Below are positions 13,491-24,640 of a stretch of DNA of 64,000 nucleotides, piece after piece; the first letter of the stretch is position 1, and the number at the start of each line of letters is the position of its first letter. Source of the DNA: Acanthornis magna (lineage: Eukaryota; Chordata; Aves; Passeriformes; Acanthizidae); assembly GCA_036785705.1 (NCBI GenBank), contig JAWUZG010000018.1, positions 7,537,501-7,601,500 on the forward strand, given 5' to 3'. The position numbers were made by a program, and so were the translations under genes. The notes beneath the pieces are model-generated. The model searched no databases, was not told the DNA's origin, and saw nothing but the letters and a program-made list of their open reading frames with translations.

Positions 13491-13575
13491 GAATGGAATG
13501 GAATGGAATGGAATGGAATGGAATAGAATAGAATAGAATAGAATAGAATAGAATAGAATAGAATAGAATAGAATG
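13491..13575. repeat. Two-phase pentanucleotide microsatellite
   Basis: Seventeen perfect head-to-tail 5-base units: six GAATG, then ten GAATA, then one GAATG. The switch from G to A at the fifth base is clean, so the array looks like a merge of two expansions or one expansion seeded by a point change. Length polymorphism is likely. The minus-strand open frame crossing it is simply the translated repeat. Confidence 0.97.
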
Positions 13576-14779
13576 TCTTTTAAAAGTCCAGTAAGCATTC
13601 AGTTTTGTCTGAAATGCAGTACTTGTAGCACTACAAAATAATTCCTGAGATCCTTCAAAGTTGCTGTTTCTGTCAACCATTTTATGCTATGTATGGTTCT
13701 GTATCTAAAATGTATTTGAGAAAAATTTTAGCCTGTGGTAAGTCTGTGTCATAATTGTCAGTAACTGAAGGAGCCAGGGTATTACAGCATTGTTTTTGCA
13801 AGCAGAATTGTGAATTTGTTAACATATCTTTAAAAACACATTTTAAAATGAACAAATTATTAAAAGATTAGGATATAATTACATCATTGCTAGAAATTCA
13901 TGTTGAAGGGAAATAAAGCCTGAAAAAAAATTAAAACTGCCCAGCTATAGGAAAAAGGAGTCTGCCTAGTTTTGTTTTTCTACATTGCCTTTAGGGAAAA
14001 GATAATACTGGAAAAAGAACTCTTATATTAAGCTGTCATTATTACTCCTTTTATTGTTCTTTCTGGTGACTACATATTCAAGGTGAACCAATTTTCTGAA
14101 AATAGAATGGTTTTTCTTCCTGAGTGAAAAGACAGGAAATAAACTGAAAGCAAATTTAACCATATTTTTATTTCTTTTTTTTTTCCCATTTTGTTTTCCC
14201 TCAAAACATTGTCTTCCAAATGCATTGTCCTATTTAATGTTTTGGCAACCTGGGTGACTATTGCTCTGGTGTGTCTTTGTTCACGCATGTAGAACAAAGT
14301 TTACTTAAATACAAAATCAAGCCTTAAATATACTGAATCCTCAGGAATTTTATTTATGAGCTGTGTATTGCCTTTATTAAGAGTAGATGTGTGAGTGCAT
14401 CTGTAACCAAAGTCACAATAAAGTTTTATGGCTTGAGGAATCATTCTCTATTCCTTCTTTCTCCTCTGTCTCTCCTAAGAGAAAATAAATGATATTTCCT
14501 TATTGTTCAGTGCCGCTGAATTGCTCTCCCCTTCAAGTGCACTGAAACGTTGGTGAAGCAACATACATTTCTGTTTTCTCTTTGGCTGCAATTCCTCAGG
14601 CAGGGAACATGGGATATTGTCCAATGAACTGGGATCTGCCTCACGACAACATGGAGACCAAATATACAGCTAATTCGGTTTCGTACTTCTGGCAACAGTT
14701 GTCATAGAAGAAACTTTATTTTCCTGCAAAATTAACTAAGGCAAAATCTGTTGATTACCTCAAATTTCATACTTAATGT
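13576..14779. other. Non-coding unique sequence
   Basis: A+T-rich, with a T-rich run near 14,174. No gene, RNA or transposon remnant recognised. Confidence 0.6.
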
Positions 14780-15000
14780 AAGGCATGCAGATTTGAGTGC
14801 CTTTTGATGGCTGGCAGCTCCATTAGCTTCTCTAGGTCATATAAAGTAAGACTTTTTAGGATCAATCCTCTCCTACTTTGTCTTGCAGAGTGCTAATTGA
14901 CTTACTTACAGCTGGACAGAGTTTTTACTTTGTCATTAGTCTTACTTTGCAATATTCTTTGGAGTCAGCTATGAAGTGGACATATGCAGCCATTCATCCA
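14780..15000. promoter_or_regulatory. Candidate conserved non-coding element
   Basis: Complex, repeat-free block with a CTAATTGAC site near 14,893, an E-box CAGCTG near 14,911 and further TTAG/CATTAG cores. It resembles enhancer texture; no comparative evidence is available. Confidence 0.22.
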
Positions 15001-16588
15001 AGATAAAACACTGCATCAGAGAATAAAACAGGATATTTTAAATTTCTTTTAATTTTCTTTTTGGGGGATTATTCTAAATCAGTTTTCTTATTGAAAACCA
15101 GAATGAATCTGAAATCATTCTTCTTGCCCATCACCAAATGTATCCAGAGTGTGAAGTGCTGTGTGGAGGAAATAGGCATGAGATTAATGAATTACTGTAT
15201 TTGCTCAGGCACTTTTAACAGGCAAAGGTAGAATCAAGGTCAGAAATGCTGTGTTCAAAAGAAAATTGGACCGTGGTCTTTAGCATCAAATCTGTGTCCC
15301 CTCTACATTAAACAAGCTCCCAGGAGCTCCCAGGTGTCCATGGCACACCTCTGCCCAGCAGAGCACTCTAGAGGTGCCTGCAGCAGAAATATCTTTTTGT
15401 TTGTTTGTTTCTGAAGGGTTTAATGTCTAAAGAGAGGAGTCATCTACTGCAGGAAGCTGCAGGATTTTTTTTTTTTTTAAAGCAACAAAACTAACACAGG
15501 AAAGCAGTTTTCATATGAGAGAGTAGGAACTTTAAACAAAGAGGTATGAACAAGAAAAAAATGTGGGACTCCTGGCTATCACTGTAAACTTGTTTGCTCA
15601 ATTTCTTAATTATGTGCAAAGTAATGATAACAATCAGAAGGTATCCTTATTTTAAAGTGACATTTCAATTTTTTACAGACATTGTTAATGTAGCATGATT
15701 AGCTGGCCAGGAGGGAAAAATTGAGGATAAATTGGATGGTTATCAACTACAGGTTTATTGGTCTGAGACTTCCACCACAGGGAGTGGCTGCTGTATGGAA
15801 TTGATAAACGTAGAGATTTATAAGGTCAAGTTTTACGACTCTACAGATTCCTTGTGGTGTATTACCACATCCTTATTACAAGCCCCTGCTGCTGTCCAGC
15901 TAAGCCACCAGAGGTAATATATTACACTTGCTTGTCTGTTCTTCAGGTTTTTTTCCAAAGGAAAAGAGGAGCAAGTCAAAATAAAATACAGCTTTCTGGG
16001 GTTGTATTTGCAGCTTGCTTTGGGAGATGTCAGAGTGGACTGTCAGGAACTGGGGAGTCAGGCTTGAAAAGGTGTGAAAAAGTGATTGTTTGTGACATTG
16101 GGAGAAACATAAAGTTAAATTCTTATGGGAGCAATGATTTTGTTTTCAGAAAGATAAAGAACAGTTGTATTTAATAGTGACATCTTTAGCATAAGCAGAC
16201 TCAGGCTTGAGTACAGTAAGATAAGTGAGTATAAGGCTCTCACTCAGCAGCTGTTGTCTTGCTAAATGGCCATTTCTAATAATTAACTAATTTGGGAAAA
16301 GATAAAAAGTCAACAAATTTCCTGACCAGCCTGAGGTGTTCATACATTTGATAAAGTTGTATATGGTCTGAGCAAGTTGTTTGTGAGACCATTCTATCAA
16401 TAGGTTTCTTAGCTGTCTGTGCTATAACACTGCACGTAAAGCAGTCTGCACTTTTGTTCTGGATTTCTCGCAACAGTTTCCCCTCTATCACATCAACAGA
16501 GAGCTATTGCCTGTGCTGTTGATGATATTGATTGAAACAAACTCATTTCACAGCCAATTAATAGAATACTACGGTTTATTTTTCCCAG
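15001..16588. other. Non-coding sequence with simple tracts
   Basis: Contains a (GTTT)n run near 15,394-15,410 and a T14 run at 15,465-15,478. Open frames at 15,732-15,917 and 15,854-16,174 overlap in different frames and match nothing I know. Confidence 0.6.
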
Positions 16589-16628
16589 GTCTGTGATATG
16601 TCACAAGAAGGAACCTAAGATGTCCTAT
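16589..16628 (+). other. Possible 40-base microexon
   Basis: A segment framed by a strong acceptor (pyrimidine tract ending CCCAG at 16,584-16,588) and a strong donor (TAT followed by GTAAGTACTT from 16,629). Of the three frames only one is open; after one leading base it reads SVICHKKEPKMSY. The good match at both ends of so short a segment is what draws attention. No flanking exon was identified, the peptide matches no protein I recognise, and a 64-kb window will contain some chance acceptor-donor pairs. It could be a microexon of the gene whose intron this is, or a coincidence. Confidence 0.18.
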
Positions 16629-17829
16629 GTAAGTACTTCGGCAGCGACAGCATCATGCTGTAGATGGCAAAACTGATGCCATTATACTCCTTCTGTGTAT
16701 TCCTTAGTTAATTCAAAATTGCTCTTGTTATGAAACGACAAACTTTATAGTTATTCAGGATTAATGTAATTTCAGTGACATTGCATTGACTTCCCAAAGA
16801 AGGGAGAATGGATGGAATGATGGTGTGAATCCCTCTTGATTCACACAATATGTAATCAAGCAAATTGATTCATTCATGGAAGACACAGGAGTGGAATGAT
16901 ACCTCTAAAAGTTTTTTGTCATGTTCTTAGTGGATTATTTACGTGTAACATCGTTGACAGAAATTTATCTTAACAAGCTATGTTCTGTCCCTAGAATCTG
17001 ATGCAAAGTTGTGCAGGACATAAAGCCTAAACAGAAGACAACAATTAAACTTTCTTTGCTTGTTATCGCATTGCAGATTGGATATATCACTCATCTTTAG
17101 CCTTTAATCAATTACATAAGTCATTTATTGCCTGAAATAGTACAAATTAACAGAAACATAACTTGAATTGCCAAATTCCTGTCTACCTAACAAGCCTCAG
17201 ACATAGACCACAGAAATCCTTGATGTTGATAGGGAAAAAAGGAAAAGCAGACTATATATTAGCATAATCAGAGTTACAGCACATAGACCGAAAGAAATTA
17301 CATTATGATATAGTTCCAGTCTTTAGGTAAATGTGATTATCCAATGGAAATAGCTCATTTACAGCACAACGTAGCAGGGTTTGCATCTAATGGACAAAAA
17401 GTGGTTTCAAAAGAAGACATTGTTTCCCAGGAGTTGATGATAGTAGCAAAGTGTTGCATCAGCTCAACAGCTGCTTTGCAATAAAAAATTATTCAAAATA
17501 TCAAAAGGTAAAAATTGAAAGAACTATGAATTATCAGTGCTTTCAGGATTCTTCTATTCTAAGAAAACCTCTTAAAAACCATTTTTTTTAAATCTAGTTC
17601 AGTAAATAATCTTACTTTTGTATGTGTACATGTCTACGTCCTGCCTTCTTCCAGCAACAAAAACAAAACAAAAGAGCAAATTAATGTGTTTTTCTCTATC
17701 TGTTTCAACTTATTCACAGATTTTAAAATTGAAAAACATTAGATCATCCACTCTGACACTCACCTGGCTCTAGTCCTCTAGACATACAAACTCTTGCTTT
17801 TGAATTTAGGGAAAAGAATGAGAGCAGGG
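16629..17829. other. Non-coding unique sequence
   Basis: A+T-rich, no open frame of note, no repeat recognised. Confidence 0.6.
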
Positions 17830-17957
17830 CCTGTGAATGTAGTTATACATATGGACATAATTGGCATTCAGTGCTATGGTTTAGCTGACAAGGTTGTGTT
17901 AAAGGCTGGACTCAATCGTAGAGGTCTTGTCCAACCTTACTGAATCTATGATTCTAC
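17830..17957 (+). mobile_element. CR1 LINE, truncated 3' tail
   Basis: Remnant of a chicken-repeat-1 non-LTR retrotransposon. The stretch from about 17,870 follows the familiar 3' untranslated end: a TATGGTTTAG segment, then GGCTGGACTCAAT, then AGAGGTCTTGTCCAACCTTA, and finally tandem ATCTATG/ATTCTA units that form the 3' terminus. The left edge is approximate. CR1 copies are usually heavily 5'-truncated and carry no poly(A) tail, as here. It has no coding part and is not mobile. The many differences from the usual bird tail suggest an old insertion. It is key evidence that the DNA is avian. Confidence 0.88.
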
Positions 17958-20900
17958 ACAAATAAAAAAAGCAATAGCTTCAGCCATAAAGGCACATAAA
18001 CTTCATAAAAATCACTTAGGGTCAGAAATTGAGTCTTTCTTAACGACTGGCAAAGCAAAATGACTTCCAAGGAATTTCACTTGATGTCTGGGCTATTCGC
18101 TGAGGATGACAAGAAAACAGAATAGAAAATCATTGATAGGGAGATAATTCCTTTTTTTAAAGGAAGAATCTCCTGAAATATTAATACCAGTAAAAACATA
18201 AAGGGAAGGTGCTGATAGCAAAAGAGAAAAAAAGGGAAATAAACATAAAATACTGAATGTAAACAAAATGTGATAGTTGAGAAAAAGGGAACATGTGGCA
18301 AGAAACAGGAATGCTTTGACTTACCCAGCTACTTTATAAATTTATTTGCTGGTAATAGTAAACTTCTCTGAGTTTTTACCTTACGTCTGGATATGACACT
18401 TTGGACAAGTGATGGATTTCTGTGGCTGCTGAGATGATTGTTGAGTGACACAGAGGCTTGAGATGAGATCAAGTTCTTCAGATGACAACCTGATAGATCT
18501 CTGCTGCCTTTTGCTGGTAGAGATGATAGAAAATGAGAAAATATCTTCTCTCCCATGGAAACAACACACATTGTGTTGGTGTCTTTGGATTTAAGTAACA
18601 AGCATTTGAAACATACACACTTGTTTTAAGGCATTTATTTAAAATGAGTAATAATTAATAGAAAAAAGTGAGAGAGGTTACAGAGCAGGAAAAGAGATTC
18701 CAATGGATGAAACAGTGCAATAGTGGAGAATGAAAGAAAAAGAAGGGAGAAACTAGTAGTGAAAGCAAGAAAAAGAAGAAAAAAGTTCTTTTCCTTCACT
18801 TGATTTCTGTCTTTGCTCTTTCAATATTCCTGCCCTTTTCAGTTTCTCTTCCTTTCCTCTTTTTAAACTATCGTTCCTCACAGATGGTTTTTCTTTTTTT
18901 TTCCCCCCCTCAGTTTGGAACTGAGTAGGACTTATGTTTAAAATGGAATGTCCTTCTACCCTCACACTCAGAACAGACATTGAAAGAGGTCTCTGTATGG
19001 CAGAGAGGAGAATGGAAGACTGCTTTTTATGTCATACAATATTGGTTCAATACTGAAAGAGAAAAATTCTCTAAGGCTGTTTAATATGTGTTTCCTGACC
19101 CATGGGACTTGTCAAATCCTCAAACAGTTCCACTTTATTAAGAAGTAGTTAGAGCAACTGGAAAGTGCTTTGACCTGTTGGCACATCCTGAAGAGCCTCA
19201 GAGATTCTTTTATACTTAAACTCAGCATTGAAACAACATTTAGCCATTGAAATTTCTAGCTCTTTTTGTTTTCTATTATCTCCTCCAAGTCTTAAGAGAA
19301 AAAAATGTTTTATTTGCTCCTATAGCTGTTGCCAGCTTTACGCATTATTGCATATTTTAGCCTGCTCATTGAGCTCAAACTAGGTCAACATCAATTTTTA
19401 AAAAAAGTTGGCTCTGTTTTTTGAACTTCAAGCTTTACAGTAAAGTCATGAAATAAAGCAATGATAAATTTGATGCAAAAAGAGGAGACCAATCCTAAAT
19501 ATAAATGAAAAAGAAATGCAGAACTCCTATTCATACAGCTACTACCATCTTACTTCATTTTGTAAACTCTCAAAACCAGGAGAGGTGAACTGATCCCTGG
19601 ATGCTAAAACCACAAGGAAGGTCTAAATTTTTGCTCTCTTATGAGGAATGGCAGTTCAATCATTTCTACTGCATAGACATATGGTGTTAGGAACATAAAA
19701 GAGACAGATAAAAAGACATGTCATAATCACAGTTGCTGTAATATCCAACTTAGCCCTCTGATTGTACTGTAAAGAGACAGAAAGCATCCACAGAAACTGC
19801 GAATTTGTTTTGTTTGGATACATTCAGCAGAGCAACATTCCTTTCAATACCCTCCTAGGTGCAGTGGAGCACAGCCACTGCAGAAATGTTGGCACCTAAG
19901 AAGCAGAACTACTGCTCCAGGGAGCTAGGGGCTTGATCCAAAGTTCAGTGGGTCTGAGAAAAAGTTTGTATGGATTTCAGTGACTTTTGGATCAGGTCGT
20001 ATTTCTTAGTTCCTCTTTGCTTCCACAAGGTTTTGCACTTATCCGCTTCCATTGATTTCAAGTGAAATTACTACTGATGATAGCTGAAGACACCCAACCC
20101 TGTAACACTTCTCTTCTTGCTGATTCTCATACCTTGTACCTGGTAATAAAACTAGAGTAGTGATTTTGAAGTCAGTGAAGGCACTGTCTTTGGCAGAACT
20201 CTCTGTTGAAACCAATGATCTGCCTATTACATCTCCACATCATGGTCACAATTCTGTTTATTAGTAATCAAGAGCTATTTGAATTTGGGACTTGCCATTA
20301 CTTAAATATTAGGTACTTAATCCTGATAATAATATAATCTATGGAAATAGATGAGCTTTTGCAGCAGGTAACTCACCCTAACTATTTTAGGAAGGAATTA
20401 ATAATTTTCTAGAGTTGTCTCCTTTTTACTACGTAGATAGGAAACTTAATTAAATTATCCACCTAATTTTTAGACAGATATCAAGGCAGAGGAAACAAGC
20501 TCAGTTGTTACTGTCTTTAAAATCAGTTATTTTTATTACGCACTTACTAGACATAACACTGCCTTCAGTTCTTTTGCAAGGAACATATCTGACAGGTGAT
20601 TGTACCACAACAACAGAGCAGCCCAAATGAGGTAGATTTGGCACTTTCTTCTGGGTGATTAAAAGCTATTTGGGAGTAGCATACAGGAAATGCTCAGCCA
20701 CTCTCTGCAGTTTGTAAGTTTTAATTAAGAAAAACAAAGAGAAAAATGGACTTTATTGCATGCAAATGTAAACATTTATGTTTACATAATACTGTAAATC
20801 TCCAAATCTCTGTTGCACTCTATGCTTTGAAAGAAAATTATCACTTGCACTTAGAAAGCAATATTTCTATTTTTTACTTACTGAATCTTTGCCTAGCCAG

Positions 20901-23900
20901 TCAGAGCCCTGCTATTTTCATGACCTTGGGGACATGATGTGACAATGTCTGGCTTCAAGATTCTCATAAGTCCTTTTGTTTCTCATCACTTCATCATTTC
21001 TTACTCAAAGACTACTTCTGATGTTCCAAGTTCAGATTCATGTTTTTATAAGGCCCACTGATCAAAGATACTTCACATGTGAAAAACATGAGAAATAATC
21101 ACAAGTAAGAATCAAAGACCTAGTTTTTAAATGGAGAATGAATATGCAACAATCATTTGTGTACTTGGCTCTCTTTCTTCACAGGTCTTCCCTCTTGACA
21201 TTTTACAAGGTCTGTCATCTAGATGTGGGAAGAATGCAAGTATGTATGGATAGATACATGTAGGAACTATGTCCTCATTATTTTCCTGAAGACCTAACAT
21301 TTTAAATGCTTCCCCTCTGTAAGATCCTCTAGAGATCTCAGGATCTAGGTGACTGAATCCTGGTTTGCATGTCATCTGGTCCTACCTGGCAATGGCTAGG
21401 TCATTTGTCATGATGCTGGCTGAAACTGTTTGTGGTGGTTTAAGGATAAAGGGAGGTTAAAAGGGGAACAACTGCCAGCAGGAGAAGAGATGAAGGTGTT
21501 TCGGGAAATCAGTGGTTTGGCCTGGAAATTAAAATTGTGATTTTGCTCAGGAGTATTATTATTGAATTCCTTTGGTGTAAGATCAGGCCTTACTTAAACA
21601 TTTCTCAGATGGTGGAATACTTATTTGCCCCAAAACACCAAAGAAAAAGGCAGAGCAAAGTTTCAGAAAAGCTTTTCCTCTTAGATTTGCATCTCAAATT
21701 GCATGCTAGTTCATGCTTCACAAAGTGGACCTCTGTCAACAAAAATAAGATGCCCTTTCCTATTGGTTCAGCCAATTCTTAACTAATCAGTCATCAACAA
21801 CTAGTTCCAACTGTTGAATTTCATGTCTTATTCAAGGAAGATTTTAGGTTCAAGTGCTGTGAAATCCCAGGTTGTGTCATAGTAGTAGATCAAAGAATGG
21901 ACCTTATAGAAATCCATTCAGAACAAGAGTCTTTGCAGATTTTAACTAGTAAACGTTGAAGCAGTTTAAAGGATATGAACAAAGCAGTCATGAAACCATG
22001 TCTCAAGCTTGAATCAACCATTGTTAAATTTTTATCTGTAGCACATGTCATTCCTTAAAGCATTTCTTGAATCTGGATAAAAATTATATTAATTATTCCT
22101 ATATACTTCCTGTGCACAAGAGCATTGCTCTATGTAATGGAGTGAGAACTGTTGCAGAGAAAACCACAGGGAGACTTTGTTTGGATGTTAATATTAAGCC
22201 AGATAATGGGCAACTGAAGTTAGGCTTTTATAGCATGAAATATTTGACATCTTGGGAGTGAGAAGTGTCATGAGTCTACTTCTTTTATCATGTGCTTACA
22301 TTGAGGTGGTGCAGAGCAGACTCATCTTGACCCATAACTGAATTCTGCTGTTCACATTGAAACACAGAGATAAATTCACATCCTCTTTCCTAAAAGATGT
22401 ATCATAAATCTTCTTTTATAATTATTTAATTAAATCTCTATTTGTAATTAGAGAATTCTTTCAATCACAGCTCATCTGTGATTATGGTTTCCACTGTAAT
22501 TGCTAATATAGCCACATATATATATATGCATATTTATATCTACTCTCATGGAGCAGCTGTGATTGCTGTCTCAGGGTTGTTGCAGTCACCAGTGATCACT
22601 CTCCACTTCAGAAGACAAGCACTGAATGTTGGGGAGCTGTTATCAACACAGCAGCACAAGTTCTAGTTACTTTTCTTGTTAGAGTTATAAATTCAAACCA
22701 CATTGACAAAGACAACAGACCTACTGCAAGTCACCATTTGCACCTGAGAAGTGTAATGCCTAATTGAAGCCATTTCACCGGCTGAGACTGAAGTTCACAT
22801 GGCATTATTTGACTTCAGAGGAGCTGTGCAGTGATGGAGCAGTGGTTGTGGCTGGATATAACCAGGGAAGACCCCTACACAGGGCAAGGTGTGTGTTCAC
22901 CTCATCGCACATATCCCCATGTGATGATAATGATGATCTGACAGATCGGTAAACTATTAGCTGATCCCTCCCTCAGTACATTTAACATGAAGAAATGATG
23001 TCGTTTCCCAAAAACAAAGGTGAGGGAGGGCAACTGTTGTGTGAATCCTCAGTGGACGGTGCCATTGTGCTCTTACTCAGTGTCATTCTGCCCAGAGACA
23101 CTTCTGACAAACCCTGAACAAGCCAATGGTTGTGTTCAGGGAGACCCGAGCTTTTCTGAATAACACATGCACTACAGCTGCACTTGAAATCTGTTTCATA
23201 TTTAGTGTAACAAATTATGCAAAGTACACCAAATAAAGACCCATTTCAAATTCCAGTGGGTCTTTCTGAAAACATTTTAGAGAAATGTTTTCTTTGCTGT
23301 TTCCCTTCTGCTCTCATTAAAAAGGTGAATCACTAAAAGTAATTGTGTAACAAGGCAAAATAACAGTCTGTTCAGAAAACAGCATGATAGGCTATAGAGT
23401 TCCCAAAGACCATCATGTCTTTCATATTAGTGAGAGTTTGACTGCATAATCCAGAATGAACACTTGGCTTAGAAACTGCATAGTCCTAGCCAACAAGACA
23501 AGTTTCAAATATTTCTCACCATAAAATATTTTAAACTACTCTTTTTAACATTTCTCTGTATTGAATATTTATTTTTATTTACATGGAAAATACCACATAA
23601 CATCAATAAGACTGGATTATTTTGAGGAATATTTAAAGAAACAGTTTTAATACAAGAGTTAATTAGAAATAGAAAGGTAATAGAAAAGACTGGAAGTAAA
23701 TAGATGTCCTTGGTTCAGATCAAAACTCAGCTGGTGGTTACCAAATGGTATAGTAATTTATTTTGGTTCCTTGGGGGAAAAAGTCTTCTTGTTTGTTTGT
23801 TTTTTACATGGCATTTACTTCATATTGTTAACCTCAGATGTTAAAGTCATGTCAGGCCACAGAAATAATGATGGTCAGGAAACTAAGAATTTGGGGGCTT

Positions 23901-24239
23901 TATATTTGTTGTTTCGGTTTATAGCTGTTATTTGTAAAAACAAAACAAACAAAACAAAACAAAACACCACAAACCCAATTTTAAGGACTGGAAATTTTAT
24001 GTCTGATGTAATCGCATGGTTCCAAACCAGGGGCTTTGCAGAGAAGTATCAAATATCATGACCATGATAAAAATCACAAGAACAGGGAATACTCCTAATT
24101 AGTGGTTGGTGATGAGATGAGGGAAAATCAAATCTGACTAACAGTCTTGCCTTCAGAAGTCACTGAGCCATTCCTGTCATGGCTGAGGCATAAATATATG
24201 TGGGAAAAAGGCTTCTCTCTGTGTGTCCTGTATCATATT
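17958..24239. other. Non-coding unique sequence with simple tracts
   Basis: No gene recognised. A purine-rich run on the plus strand (18,721-18,785) flips to a pyrimidine-rich run (18,786-18,910). There are short (AT)n runs near 22,515 and an A/C-rich tandem at 23,936-23,966. All open frames are under 100 codons and unrecognised. Confidence 0.6.
23936..23966. repeat. (AAAAC)n simple repeat
   Basis: About six AAAAC/AAAC units in tandem. A low-complexity tract of the kind common in vertebrate non-coding DNA. Confidence 0.9.
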
Positions 24240-24640
24240 GGCAATTATTTATAATTCTGTGGCGTCAGGCCCCAGTCCTCTATGAGGTCATTTGGCTCAG
24301 TGTCCCCAGCTCCTCACAGACACCATAACACCGAAATTTATTGGTTAGGCTGTACAGCCACGCTCGTTTATGGCTCAAGCCAGCGTGCAAGACTGAATTC
24401 CCCAGCCATCCATACCGACCCTAGAAGTTGTCTCACACTTTGGCTCAGCCCTGGAGCAAGGAAGCTTATTTGCCAAGCAGAGAAACTCAGGGGTGGATAC
24501 AACTGAACCCACAAGGCATAAAAAACTGTACTTGAGCACAGCCAAAGCAGCACAGAGACACCCTTTGAGACTGTCCCTGTGACTTGAACCAGCTACTGTG
24601 AGTGGAAAAGCCCTCACCCTATCAAGTGCTGGAAAAAGCT
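24240..24640 (-). mobile_element. Possible solo LTR remnant (ERV-like)
   Basis: Read on the minus strand, this G+C-richer segment has an LTR-like order: an upstream part with a CATAAA near plus position 24,370, a CpG-containing stretch, then CCAATAAATTTCGG (poly(A)-signal-like, plus 24,332-24,345), followed shortly by a GT-rich GGTGTCTGTGAGG. That polyadenylation-signal plus GT-rich arrangement is typical of the R/U5 part of endogenous retrovirus LTRs. No clear TG...CA ends or target duplication were found and no internal viral genes are present. It could instead be unrelated G+C-rich DNA. Boundaries are rough. Confidence 0.25.

Noticed and set aside
13414..13680. Minus-strand frame with repeated SILFY/SIPFH units as a repeat protein
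   Set aside because: It is only the translated pentanucleotide microsatellite.
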